Assembly (NCBI GenBank): GCA_020432165.1
Contig: JAGQGU010000005.1
Location: 62,001-126,000, forward strand
DNA length: 64,000 bases
Reading direction: 5' to 3'
Source of the DNA: Thermomicrobiales bacterium
GTDB taxonomy: Bacteria; Chloroflexota; Chloroflexia; Thermomicrobiales; UBA6265
The first letter of the stretch is position 1, and each line of letters begins with the position of its first letter. This document shows positions 33,694 through 42,214 of this stretch, piece after piece. The notes below the pieces were generated by a model. That model saw nothing but the letters and a program-made list of their open reading frames with translations, searched no databases and was not told where the DNA came from. The translations under genes and the position numbers were made by a program.

Positions 33694-35847
33694 ATGTTCA
33701 GACAATGGGCACACATCGTTATCACATATCCAAAACACGTTATTGCCGCCTGCATCCTGGTGCTGGCAGTCGCTATCGGCCTGATGGCCACGGTGTCCCC
33801 GGTATTCGATAGCGAAGGTTATATCAGCGATAGTGCAGAGTCGATGCAGGTTCACCAGCAGCTGGTGGAAGACTATGGCATCGGCGGAGAGACACTCGTC
33901 TTGATCTTTGAGACGAATGGCTCGTTTGCGGATGCCAGCACGCTTGCAGCCATCGATGAGGCTGTCGCTCCACTCTCTCAACATCCCGGTGTGGCCGCGG
34001 TCTATACCCCCGGATCAACCCTGAATCCGGAGATGATCTCTGCATCCGGCACGAGCGCGATCGTGATCGCTCCAGTCCAGCCAGGGATTGAGTTGACGCC
34101 AGCCGAACTCGACGATATCAGAGACTCCGTAAACACAGTTGTCGAAGAGCAGGGCCTCACCGTGAAGTTCGGTGGTGCGCCGTTTGTCTATGAAGAGGTA
34201 ACCCACTCTGTCGAACAAGGGTTGATCCGTGCTGAAATGGTTGCTATTCCAATCACACTGATTGTGCTGCTCCTCGTCTTCGGATCAGTAGTCTCCGCTA
34301 CCATGCCCCTGCTGATTGGTGTCGCCAGCATCATTACCGGTATGGCCGCGATGTCTGTGTGGTCAACGCAGATGTATCAAAGCGTCTTTGCGACCAATAT
34401 GATAACGATGCTCGGTCTCGGACTGGGAATCGACTACTCCCTCTTCCTGGTCACTCGCTATCGCGAGGAACTCCGGACCAACACATCCGAGCGGGCCCTG
34501 GAAAATACCATGGGGACAGTCGGCAAGGCGGTGTTCTTCAGCGGTATCACGGTGATGATCGGCCTGGGGGCCACGCAATTCTTCGATCTGCCCGCGCTGC
34601 AAAGCCTGGGGCAAGCGGGAATGGTCGTAACGGCAAGTTCCATGCTGTTTGGCCTGACACTGCTGCCAGCGACCCTGCGATTGCTGGGTCCTCGTATCAA
34701 TGCAGGACGCATCGGTCGTCGTGGTGGCATCGATAGCACCGGCGAGAGTGCCTTCTGGCATCGCGTTGCCAATATGGTCATGAAGCAGCCAGTAGGATTG
34801 CTCGTCGCTTGTCTGACGATACTCGGCATTATGGCGCTGCCTGCATTCGGGATGACGCTCAGTGCCGGTGGTGCGGAAGTCCTTCCAGTCGGAGCTGATT
34901 CTCGCGAGGTAAGCGAACGCGCACTGACCGACTTCGCCGGCGACGCCGTCGATCCAATCTACGTCATCATCGATTCAACCGACGCCGAGGTCGTCGCTTC
35001 CCTGACGCAACAGATCAGCGCGATTGATGGCGTTTTGGCGGTGACACCAATACCGGGCGAATCGACAACGGTACTGCAGGTCTCTTCCGCGTTCGATGCT
35101 GTTGCTTCCGGCGATATCGTGACGAGTATCCGTGCTCTGGAATATCCCGGAGTACACCTGCGTGTTGGAGGAACGGCGGCTGAATCACTGGACAACAGCA
35201 ACGCGATCCGTGCGGGACTTCTGCCAGCGGCGCTCTTCGTCGGCATCGCTGGCTATATCGTGCTCCTGCTCACTTTCGGCTCGGTTCTGCTCCCCATCAA
35301 GGCCATGATCATGGGCACACTGTCGATCGTTGCATCGTTGGGTGTAGCGGTTTGGGTCTTCCAGGATGGCCATCTGGAGGGGTTGCTCAACTTCAGCTCG
35401 TCCGGGATGACAGTTTCCATGGTTCCGGTCCTCATCGCGTGTATCCTGTTCGGCTTGAGCATGGACTACGAGGTTCTGCTACTAAGCAGAATTCAGGAGG
35501 AGTACCAGGCTACCGGCGACAACAGTCGGGCGATAGCCACCGGACTGGCTCACACGGGTCAGGTAGTGAGTGGAGCCGCGACCATCATGGTGATTGTTTT
35601 TGCCGGATTCATTCTGGCGGATGTTCTCATTATCAAGAGTCTGGGCTTTGGTCTGGCGTTCGCAGTGTTACTGGATGCAACGCTGGTGCGCGGCGTGCTG
35701 GTACCGAGCACCATGCAACTCATGGGTCGCTGGAACTGGTGGGCACCCAGCTGGGTGAAGCGAATTGTGAGTAGAGCTGGTTTCTCTCACAGTGCTCCAA
35801 CCCACGCAATGCCACAGTTGACAGCGGAAGAAGTCGGACGAGCGTAG
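33694..35847 (+). CDS. MMPL-family (RND superfamily) exporter
   Basis: 717 residues with the two-fold RND layout: one helix, an external domain of about 150 residues, five helices, and repeat. Proton-relay helices read GLGLGIDYSLFLVTRYREE and FGLSMDYEVLLLSRIQEEY, each with the conserved Asp-Tyr. Such proteins export lipids or hydrophobic compounds. ATG 33694 has GGAGGG 7 bases upstream. Under the TetR gene, it is probably induced by a toxic or membrane-active compound. Confidence 0.93.
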   Translation: MFRQWAHIVITYPKHVIAACILVLAVAIGLMATVSPVFDSEGYISDSAESMQVHQQLVEDYGIGGETLVLIFETNGSFADASTLAAIDEAVAPLSQHPGVAAVYTPGSTLNPEMISASGTSAIVIAPVQPGIELTPAELDDIRDSVNTVVEEQGLTVKFGGAPFVYEEVTHSVEQGLIRAEMVAIPITLIVLLLVFGSVVSATMPLLIGVASIITGMAAMSVWSTQMYQSVFATNMITMLGLGLGIDYSLFLVTRYREELRTNTSERALENTMGTVGKAVFFSGITVMIGLGATQFFDLPALQSLGQAGMVVTASSMLFGLTLLPATLRLLGPRINAGRIGRRGGIDSTGESAFWHRVANMVMKQPVGLLVACLTILGIMALPAFGMTLSAGGAEVLPVGADSREVSERALTDFAGDAVDPIYVIIDSTDAEVVASLTQQISAIDGVLAVTPIPGESTTVLQVSSAFDAVASGDIVTSIRALEYPGVHLRVGGTAAESLDNSNAIRAGLLPAALFVGIAGYIVLLLTFGSVLLPIKAMIMGTLSIVASLGVAVWVFQDGHLEGLLNFSSSGMTVSMVPVLIACILFGLSMDYEVLLLSRIQEEYQATGDNSRAIATGLAHTGQVVSGAATIMVIVFAGFILADVLIIKSLGFGLAFAVLLDATLVRGVLVPSTMQLMGRWNWWAPSWVKRIVSRAGFSHSAPTHAMPQLTAEEVGRA

Positions 35848-35852
35848 TACAG

Positions 35853-35882
35853 AGAGGGGCACCCGGCAGCGGGTGCCCCTCT
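35853..35882. terminator. Terminator between MMPL and amidase genes
   Basis: AGAGGGGCACCC (35853-35864) pairs with GGGTGCCCCTCT (35871-35882), 12 perfect base pairs, between convergent genes; only a short T follows on the plus strand. Confidence 0.65.
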
Positions 35883-35887
35883 TGCGA

Positions 35888-37429
35888 TCACAAGACTATC
35901 GGGAACTCGTAGGCAGGCGTCTCCGGATGCAAAGCGATATCATCCGCCACAAATCCTGGGGAACGATACATCTGCGTCGCCTGTTCCCAGGCGTATGCGA
36001 GCCCGAGCAGCCTGGCATCGCTCCAGGCGGTGCCGATAAAGCTCAGACCAACTGGCATGCCATAGGCAAGCCCAGCCGGTACGGTGACGATCGGGTAGCC
36101 AGCAATGGCCGGAAGATCGCAGGCGGCACCCGGAAACTTCTCCCCATTGATGACATCAATCAACGATGACGGTGCCTTGGTAACCGCGATCAAGGCATCG
36201 AGTCGATGTTCAGCCAGCACCGCATCGATCCCCTCCTCCCGACTCTGACGCTGCAACCGCACGTCGAGCGCAGCCATCTCGTCATCATCCCAGGCTGTGT
36301 AGGCCGCTTGCTCAAACTGTTCCTGCCCGAAATAGATCATTTCGGTATCGGCATTGGCGGTGTTGAACGCAATCAGATCCTCCAGGGTACGGAACGCAGG
36401 ATCATCACGCTCGGCGAGATAGGCATCGATATCATGTCGGAAATCGTAGAGCAGGCGGTGACCAGCACCGGGACGGGCACGAAGATCGTCGGCGGTTGGG
36501 ATATCCGTGCCATGCACGATCTCTGCACCCAGCGAGGCTAGCGTTACCAGCACGCGTTCGAAGATCGCATCCGCCTTGGGACTGTAGCCGGTGAAACCGA
36601 AGTTGGTGGGAACACCCAACCGAACACCGCGCAGGGCATTGGCATCCAGTACAGGCAGGAAATCGGTATCGAGACTACCTGCGGTGGCAGGATCGCGATC
36701 ATCGATGCCAGTGAGCGTAGCCAATGTTGTGGCAACATCGGCTACTGATCGACCAAGCACCCCTACCGAGTCCTGCGAGTGGCTGATGGGAATCACACCA
36801 GCACGACTCGTCAGCCCAACGGTCGGCTTATGCCCTACCACGCCGCAGGCGGCGGCGGGAAGCACGACCGAGCCGTTGGTTTCCGTACCGATCGTGACCA
36901 TGGCCAGATCGGCCGCGACCGCGGCAGCAGATCCTGAGGAAGAGCCGCTGGCACTGCGCAGAAGACAATGCGGATTTCTGGTGATACCGCCACGGGCACT
37001 CCAGCCACTCGTCGTGCTTTTGCCGCGGATGTTGGCCCATTCGGAGAGATTGGTCTTGCCCAGCAGAATCGCGCCAGCCTCGCGCAGTTGCTTCGCCACC
37101 GTCGCATCGCGCGGCGGAGTGCTTTCCAGCAACGCCAGTGAACCAGCGGTGGTGTGCATCTTGTCCGCGGTATCGATATTGTCCTTGAGCAGCACCGGAA
37201 TGCCGTGGAGGGGGCCACGCACATGTCCATCAGCACGCTCGGCATCGAGTTCCCCAGCGATGGTAAGTGCATCCGGATTGGTCTCCAGCAAGGAGTGCAA
37301 GAGTGGATCGATAATGGCAATACGATCCAGATATGCCTGGGTGAGCTGCACTGCCGTGAGCTCGCCCTGCGCCATCAATATGCTCGCCTGGGCGATGGTG
37401 AGACCAACAACATCCTGATTCATCGTCAT
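35888..37429 (-). CDS. Amidase (amidase signature family)
   Basis: 513 residues. The Ser-cisSer-Lys triad is visible: Lys in HGIPVLLKDNIDT, cis-Ser in SASGSSSGSAAAVA and nucleophile Ser in IGTETNGSVVLPAAA. It resembles stand-alone amidases rather than GatA, since gatB/gatC are not near and the N-terminus is longer. It hydrolyses an amide; the substrate is not predictable. AAGGAA is about 11 bases before ATG 37429; an ATG two codons later is also possible. Confidence 0.9.
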   Translation of the reverse strand: MTMNQDVVGLTIAQASILMAQGELTAVQLTQAYLDRIAIIDPLLHSLLETNPDALTIAGELDAERADGHVRGPLHGIPVLLKDNIDTADKMHTTAGSLALLESTPPRDATVAKQLREAGAILLGKTNLSEWANIRGKSTTSGWSARGGITRNPHCLLRSASGSSSGSAAAVAADLAMVTIGTETNGSVVLPAAACGVVGHKPTVGLTSRAGVIPISHSQDSVGVLGRSVADVATTLATLTGIDDRDPATAGSLDTDFLPVLDANALRGVRLGVPTNFGFTGYSPKADAIFERVLVTLASLGAEIVHGTDIPTADDLRARPGAGHRLLYDFRHDIDAYLAERDDPAFRTLEDLIAFNTANADTEMIYFGQEQFEQAAYTAWDDDEMAALDVRLQRQSREEGIDAVLAEHRLDALIAVTKAPSSLIDVINGEKFPGAACDLPAIAGYPIVTVPAGLAYGMPVGLSFIGTAWSDARLLGLAYAWEQATQMYRSPGFVADDIALHPETPAYEFPIVL

Positions 37430-37518
37430 AATGCGTCTTTCCTTGCAGGAATCCGACCGCTGAAGCCGGTATACTTGCCGTGATAGCCGACCTTCACTAT
37501 CTCACAGGATGACCGACT

Positions 37519-37767
37519 ATGGGCCTTGCCAATCTGCTGCTCTCACTACTGAACATCTACTCGCTCATTCTCTTTGTGCGGGCACTCATGAGTTGGTTCG
37601 ATCCCATGTTCTCCAGCACGGTTGGGCGATTCATCTTCAATATCACAGAACCGGTTGTCGAGCCGGTTCGGCGCGTGATTCGGCCAATGGGTGGTGTCGA
37701 TTTCTCCATCATGGTCACGATTTTTCTCTGCATTATCCTGCAAACAATGATTCGCAGCGCAATGTAG
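37519..37767 (+). CDS. YggT-family membrane protein
   Basis: 82 residues with two membrane helices (NLLLSLLNIYSLILFVRALMSWF and FSIMVTIFLCIILQTMI) around the conserved NITEPVVEPVRRVIRPMGGVDFS loop, the diagnostic YggT/Ycf19 pattern. The family is linked to cell division and membrane homeostasis in some bacteria. TATACT (37470-37475) could be the -10. Confidence 0.9.
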   Translation: MGLANLLLSLLNIYSLILFVRALMSWFDPMFSSTVGRFIFNITEPVVEPVRRVIRPMGGVDFSIMVTIFLCIILQTMIRSAM

Positions 37768-37910
37768 GGATAGGTTTGCCGGATTACGCTAGACGGTGCC
37801 GGAAAAATCCCGTACATTGTGGGTATGAAGTCGGGAGGACAACCTCCCAGCGAGCCATTCGCGCATGATCGTACCGGGGTGGGTGCGAGCGAACGATCAC
37901 GGAGCAAGCC

Positions 37911-38123
37911 ATGCTTTTCAGGCTGATTATGTTGCTGAATATCCTGCATCTTTCGGTGGGTCCCGATGCCCGCGATGACGATGAAATCGGCGGTCAGGGT
38001 TTCGGCAGTGTCGTGCAGATCTTCGTCGCTATCGGCGCGCTGGTGCTGATCGGGCTGATCGTCCTCGGCATCCTTTCGCTGACGGGTCAGTTCCAGCTGG
38101 ATCATTTCGACCCGCTGACCTAA
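37911..38123 (+). CDS. Small membrane protein, unknown function
   Basis: 70 residues with hydrophobic ends: MLFRLIMLLNILHLSV, an acidic middle (GPDARDDDEIGG) and a clear helix VQIFVAIGALVLIGLIVLGILSL. GGAGC lies 7 bases before the ATG and a terminator hairpin follows, which support expression. I do not recognise the family. The upstream gap (37768-37910) contains GGGAGG/CCTCCC repeats near 37832-37850. Confidence 0.55.
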   Translation: MLFRLIMLLNILHLSVGPDARDDDEIGGQGFGSVVQIFVAIGALVLIGLIVLGILSLTGQFQLDHFDPLT

Positions 38124-38150
38124 TTTCAGCTATCTATCGCGAACGATGGG

Positions 38151-38176
38151 AGGGTCGGGCTTGTGCTCGACCCTTT
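38151..38176 (+). terminator. Terminator after the 70-residue membrane protein
   Basis: AGGGTCG (38151-38157) pairs with CGACCCT (38168-38174), followed by TTG. It sits between convergent genes. Confidence 0.5.
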
Positions 38177-38177
38177 G

Positions 38178-39989
38178 TCATTCGTGGATATCGAAGCCGA
38201 GCAGTTCCATCAAGCGAATCGCGTTCGAAGAGGTAGCGATGCCAGTGCGAAGAATGTAATCGAAGCCCATCTCTGGCATGCCATCGACCCGCTGAAACTG
38301 CTCGGCGAAATGAACGAGAATCGCATGCTCTTCCAGATTCGTGCCGCTGATCAATTCGAGATCATGGCTGCTGATCGCCCCGATCGCTCGTTGCCGACCA
38401 AGTTGAGCAAGCACCTCTCGGGATGCAATTTGCCGCTCGGCGGTATTGGTGCCCTGCAAGATCTCGTCCAGAAGGTAGAGAGATATCCGATCATCGGTGG
38501 AACGAACGCGATCAACCACGGCTTTCAGACGGTGAAGTTCCGCCATAAAGAAGCTGACACCATGGGCCAGAGAATCCTCCACGCGCATGCAACTGCTGAC
38601 CCGGAGAGGGGGAATAGTTAGAGCCTGGGCACAAACTGCTGCACCGGCTTGCGCCAGGACCACATTGACCCCGATCGCCCGCAATAGCGTGCTTTTGCCG
38701 CTCATGTTGCTGCCGGTCACGAAGAGGAATGAACCGGTTGGAGTGATGGCGATATCGTTGGTTACCGCGATATTGGTGGGCAAGAGCGGATGGGCAAGAG
38801 CCACAGCCTCCAGGCCATCGATGGTGTTATCGACTGCTGGTGTGCCCCATTCCGGATGATCGTGGGTCAATACGGAGAGAGCCGCCAGAGCTTCCCACTC
38901 GCCCATTGCCCGCAACCAGCCATCAAGCTGAGAACCATGCTCGTGGCGCCAGGATTCAAGCGCGTGCACCAGGTGGATATCCCAGAGCGTAGCCATCTGC
39001 AGCGGGAAATACAGCATGGAACCACGTGGGATAGCACAATTGATGACACGATGGAGCGATGCCAGCGCAGTCATTGCTCCGCCCAGTTCATTGTCGAGGC
39101 CACGCAGCAGTGGAGATGTCGGCGAATCATACGAAATCAGGGCCGTAATGCGTTGGTATGTTTGCACGGCTTCCCGCAGCGGAGCGATAGCATGTGCGGC
39201 ATCGGCGATTCGGCCTCCGAAGAAGGTGAAGATCAGGGTATTCAAGGCGATCGGCAACAGAATTACGATCCACGGAGTCATCCCCAATACCGTGAGGACG
39301 ATTGTCAGGAGGACCAACGCCGGACCGACGAATGCCAACAATCGCAGCCAGGAAGACAGGAGAGATACCTCCTTGGCCCACTCGAGGAGCGGAGTCGCAT
39401 CAGGGATCTCGTCATCAACGGAACCAACGGATTCCGCCTGTTGACGCAACTCCAGTTTGGCGGCGAGTTCGCGAATGGCAATCTGACGAGCAGGGATCGT
39501 TGCTGGATCAGACTCCTCAAGTAGCGATGCGTAGAGCGCATCCCAGCCGTGCCGGGTAGCTGGTGTACCGATGCGTTGGGCGACACTCCCCCACCCCACG
39601 ATATTCAGGTCGTATGCATAAGGGTGTGTGCGGTCTATATCAGCATCGGGTGGCTCTGGTAGCTCATCCCAATTCAATGCCAGGCGATCAATTGCGCGCT
39701 CGTTGACGATGACGAGTGTCTCGGCGGCATCGCGCGCAACACGAGCCCGACGCTGAAGAATGGCCAGTGTGATAAATGAGACCACACCGACGACAAGGAG
39801 GATGATCCCTGTCGGGCCACTATTACTCCATACCTGCCACAGAGCGATGGCCATCACTATCGCTGCCAGAAGACGGACGTTCCCGAACAGACTCCAGCGT
39901 TTGTGTGCGGCCTCGAAGATGGTGTGGGCTTCTGTAAGGCGATTTTCGTAGATGGATGCGGGCAAGCGATAGTCCTTCAGCAACGACAC
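38178..39989 (-). CDS. Membrane-anchored MutS-family ATPase
   Basis: 603 residues. The C-terminal part is a MutS-type ATPase: Walker A VTGSNMSGKSTLLRAIG, LLDEILQGTNTAERQIAS (Walker B) and the SSHDLELI His. Unlike repair MutS it has two pairs of transmembrane helices (about 38-75 and 215-262) and lacks the mismatch-recognition domain with the Phe-x-Glu motif. The core between them resembles the MutS lever/clamp region. It may act at membranes on DNA or on non-DNA substrates; function is unknown. No mutL is nearby. Confidence 0.87.
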   Translation of the reverse strand: MSLLKDYRLPASIYENRLTEAHTIFEAAHKRWSLFGNVRLLAAIVMAIALWQVWSNSGPTGIILLVVGVVSFITLAILQRRARVARDAAETLVIVNERAIDRLALNWDELPEPPDADIDRTHPYAYDLNIVGWGSVAQRIGTPATRHGWDALYASLLEESDPATIPARQIAIRELAAKLELRQQAESVGSVDDEIPDATPLLEWAKEVSLLSSWLRLLAFVGPALVLLTIVLTVLGMTPWIVILLPIALNTLIFTFFGGRIADAAHAIAPLREAVQTYQRITALISYDSPTSPLLRGLDNELGGAMTALASLHRVINCAIPRGSMLYFPLQMATLWDIHLVHALESWRHEHGSQLDGWLRAMGEWEALAALSVLTHDHPEWGTPAVDNTIDGLEAVALAHPLLPTNIAVTNDIAITPTGSFLFVTGSNMSGKSTLLRAIGVNVVLAQAGAAVCAQALTIPPLRVSSCMRVEDSLAHGVSFFMAELHRLKAVVDRVRSTDDRISLYLLDEILQGTNTAERQIASREVLAQLGRQRAIGAISSHDLELISGTNLEEHAILVHFAEQFQRVDGMPEMGFDYILRTGIATSSNAIRLMELLGFDIHE

Positions 39990-40017
39990 GTATCGGCAGC
40001 AATGGTACCGCGTTCAG

Positions 40018-40057
40018 GAAGATACAAGGATCGGCAGATGCCGATCCTTGTATCTTC
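40018..40057. repeat. Perfect 18-bp inverted repeat
   Basis: An 18-base arm (40018-40035, starting GAAGATACAAGG) is repeated inverted at 40040-40057 around loop AGAT. No T-tract follows on either strand. It lies 28 bases before the MutS-like gene start and about 85 bases after the ferritin-like gene. Confidence 0.75.
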
Positions 40058-40114
40058 AGGTATTGCGCTATGTCCACTACGGGTCGGAGTGACGAAAGGT
40101 AGCCGTACCGCGAT

Positions 40115-40140
40115 CCCCGGACATAAAGTCCGGGGCTACT
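40115..40140. repeat. CGTAGG-tag hairpin element (variant tag), 3' of the ferritin-like gene
   Basis: CCCCGGAC (40115-40122) pairs with GTCCGGGG (40128-40135) around ATAAA; the tag is degenerate (CTACTT) and is 3-4 bases from the stop at 40143. Confidence 0.7.
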
Positions 40141-40142
40141 TG

Positions 40143-40580
40143 TTACTTCCAGCCGTCCAGCATCTTCTTGACTTCGTCACGATGCGTGGTTTCGTCGTTG
40201 ATCATGTCTTCAAGCTGTACCTGCAGGGCAGTCTCGCCGAGTTCCTCGGCCTGCTCGCGGCGCTTCTTGTAGTTCTCCACAGTGGCAGCTTCCGCCTCGT
40301 AGATGAACTGCAGCATCTCGCGGGCATCATCGCTCTGCGGCACCGGCTTCGGTGTCACTGCTGGCTCGCCACCAAGCGAGGCGATCTTATCGGCTAGATA
40401 CTGTGCATGCATCTGCTCATCGGGAATCTCCGATTGCAGGAAGCTGACCAACTGCGGTCGGTAGGGTCCGGTAACTTTCGCGGAATAGGTGAGATAGCTG
40501 ATGATGGCGTTGTACTCGCCCTGCAGATCGGCGTTCAGCCCCTCGATCAGCGTCTTCATTGTCGTCTTCTTCGCTGCCAT
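40143..40580 (-). CDS. Ferritin-like domain protein
   Basis: 145 residues forming a four-helix bundle. Di-iron ligand-like residues are seen in DLQGEYNAIISYLTY (Glu), EIPDEQMHAQYLADKI (Glu and His), EAEAATVENYKKRRE (Glu) and DMINDETTHRDEVKKM (Glu and His). Bacterioferritin/Dps relatives bind iron and detoxify peroxide; the residues allow a functional site. AGGAAAGG lies upstream of the ATG. It is divergent from an ArsR-type regulator, with both genes encoding MAAKK at the start. Confidence 0.85.
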   Translation of the reverse strand: MAAKKTTMKTLIEGLNADLQGEYNAIISYLTYSAKVTGPYRPQLVSFLQSEIPDEQMHAQYLADKIASLGGEPAVTPKPVPQSDDAREMLQFIYEAEAATVENYKKRREQAEELGETALQVQLEDMINDETTHRDEVKKMLDGWK

Positions 40581-40725
40581 GGCGAATCTATCCTTTCCTG
40601 CGTGCCCTCATTGGCACATATACAGTATGGCACCTCATGCAAGCCTTCCGATACAGATTGGGACAACATCCGCGTGTTATGATGATGCGTAATTTCGTAG
40701 AAACGTAGAAGAGGGTGGAACAACC

Positions 40726-41187
40726 ATGGCAGCAAAAAAGGACAAAGGCGGGATTGAATCGCTACGTACAGATGTGCAGGCGCTCAGTGAGGCGTTCTTC
40801 TCGTTCCGGGAAGCAATGCTTGCAGATGCAGCAGTGACACAATCGGAACAGCGAAAAGGTGGGGCATCCGGAGGTTTTACAGCACCAGCTGGCGCTGATA
40901 TCGATGGTGCCGCATCCATGTTGGCGGCATTGGGTCAGCCGCAGCGTCTCCGTATCGTGATGTTGCTGGCGGAGGAACCAACATCAGTGCCGATCATGGT
41001 GGAAAAGCTGGGTTTGAAGACGACTGGTGCGGCGTATCATCACCTCAATGTGCTCACCAACACCGGTATCGTGGAGCAACCACAACGCGGGACATTTGCG
41101 CTAACGGCATCGGCCTCAGGCAAGGTGGAGGCACTGTTGACTGCGGTGTTGGGTAATGCGGAAAGCGGCAAAAAGCGCAAGAAATAG
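40726..41187 (+). CDS. ArsR-type winged-helix regulator
   Basis: 153 residues. A coiled-coil-like N-terminus (about 5-35) and Gly-rich linker precede a winged helix: MLAALGQPQRLRIVMLLAEE, IMVEKLGLKTTGAAYHHLNVLTNTGIVEQ (recognition helix) and a wing ending RGTFALTAS. No Cys metal site is present, so it is not a classic metal sensor. It may regulate the divergent ferritin-like gene. GAGGGTGG lies about 8 bases before the ATG. Confidence 0.85.
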   Translation: MAAKKDKGGIESLRTDVQALSEAFFSFREAMLADAAVTQSEQRKGGASGGFTAPAGADIDGAASMLAALGQPQRLRIVMLLAEEPTSVPIMVEKLGLKTTGAAYHHLNVLTNTGIVEQPQRGTFALTASASGKVEALLTAVLGNAESGKKRKK

Positions 41188-41196
41188 CCGCGCTAC

Positions 41197-41281
41197 GTCA
41201 TGCTGAGCAGCGCGAAGCATCTGGGGATAACAGTTCAGCCGAGGTTCTTCCACTTCGGCTACGCCTCAGTGTCAGAATGAC
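41197..41281. repeat. GTCAT...ATGAC dispersed repeat, copy 1
   Basis: GTCATGCTGAGCAGCGCGAAGCATCT opens the unit (written here only in part: GTCATGCTGAGC, then GCGAAGCATCT) and CTCAGTGTCAGAATGAC closes it. Inside is CCGAGGTTCTTC. The ends are inverted repeats of the common TGTCATxCTGAG type. Confidence 0.8.
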
Positions 41282-41302
41282 GACAATGACGCGACGGTAA
41301 CG

Positions 41303-42058
41303 TTACAACCGTGCCGCCACCCGCACGGCCAGATCAGCCAGGAACTCGCGCTGGTCGCGGGGGAATTCGGCGAGGGTGCGTGGATCCCATTCGTCGCCAG
41401 CCAGACTATCGGCACCATAGACAAACTGGTAGTACCGAACACCACGCATCTGCGCGACGGCCTGGTTGGCGGCAGCTTCCATCTCGACTACACCACAGCC
41501 AGCATCCTTGCGCTTCTCCATTGTCGCGCGGGTTTCGCGGTAAATCGCGTCCGTGGTCCAGGCAGTGGTGCTGTGATGCGGCACATCCAATTCGTCCAGA
41601 ATGGCGGAAAGGTGCTCCGCTGTCGGAATCTCAATGAGATCGGCAGCGGGGAGGTAGTGATAGCTGACGCCCTCATCCCGCCAGGCAGCCGTCAATACCG
41701 CGATGTGACCATCCAGCACAGTGTCGTCCAATGCGCCACAGGAACCGAAGTAAAGGAACGTTTTCGCGCCCATCGCGATCGCCTCCTCCATCAATCCTGC
41801 CGAAGCGGGTGCTCCAATCGATGAGAGGTAAATGGCAATGTGCTTGCCATTGAACTTGAATGCGTAGATCGGATGGATCATCGCGGAGGTGTACATACGT
41901 CCGATCTCAACGGCATCATGATTCTCGAGAATGATGTCGAAGATGCGGCGCGTGTAGGTGACGATGACGACATCCGGGAAATCCGGGATCGGATCAATAA
42001 TCTGCCGCGCCTGGAAGATCTCGGATGAGGTGGAATCGAAGGTGTCCTGAATGGGCAT
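41303..42058 (-). CDS. Nucleoside phosphorylase (uridine phosphorylase-like)
   Basis: 251 residues of the PNP/UDP family. Marks: IAIYLSSIGAPASAGLMEE and LYFGSCGALDDTV (phosphate and ribose site), TTDAIYRET, and GCGVVEMEAAANQAVA (ribose-binding Met-Glu). It cleaves a nucleoside with phosphate in salvage; pyrimidine versus purine choice is not certain. The last about 40 residues (YGADSLAGDEWDPRTL) fit uridine-phosphorylase-like members. Confidence 0.88.
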   Translation of the reverse strand: MPIQDTFDSTSSEIFQARQIIDPIPDFPDVVIVTYTRRIFDIILENHDAVEIGRMYTSAMIHPIYAFKFNGKHIAIYLSSIGAPASAGLMEEAIAMGAKTFLYFGSCGALDDTVLDGHIAVLTAAWRDEGVSYHYLPAADLIEIPTAEHLSAILDELDVPHHSTTAWTTDAIYRETRATMEKRKDAGCGVVEMEAAANQAVAQMRGVRYYQFVYGADSLAGDEWDPRTLAEFPRDQREFLADLAVRVAARL

Positions 42059-42084
42059 GAAGTAAATCGCTCCGGAGAAACAAA

Positions 42085-42147
42085 CCAGGGGATCAACCCC
42101 GGGTTTACGCAGGCACTGAGTGCCCGCACATAAAGTGCGGGCCTACG
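42085..42147. repeat. CGTAGG-tag hairpin elements, 3' side of typA
   Basis: Unit 1: CCAGGGG with CCCCGGG and a degenerate TTTACG. GGCACTGAGTGCC is a palindrome (42111-42123). Unit 2: GCCCGCAC (42122-42129) with GTGCGGGC around ATAAA, tag CCTACG 42142-42147. This tag is 67 bases from the typA stop, the farthest in the set; a further degraded hairpin (AACCCAGG/CCTCGGGTT, about 42173-42195) lies between. Confidence 0.75.
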
Positions 42148-42214
42148 TCTTCAGGACAGAGACCCGTCCATCAAACCCGAGGATCAGCCTGGGTTCACGG
42201 GGGATGACGCGGGG

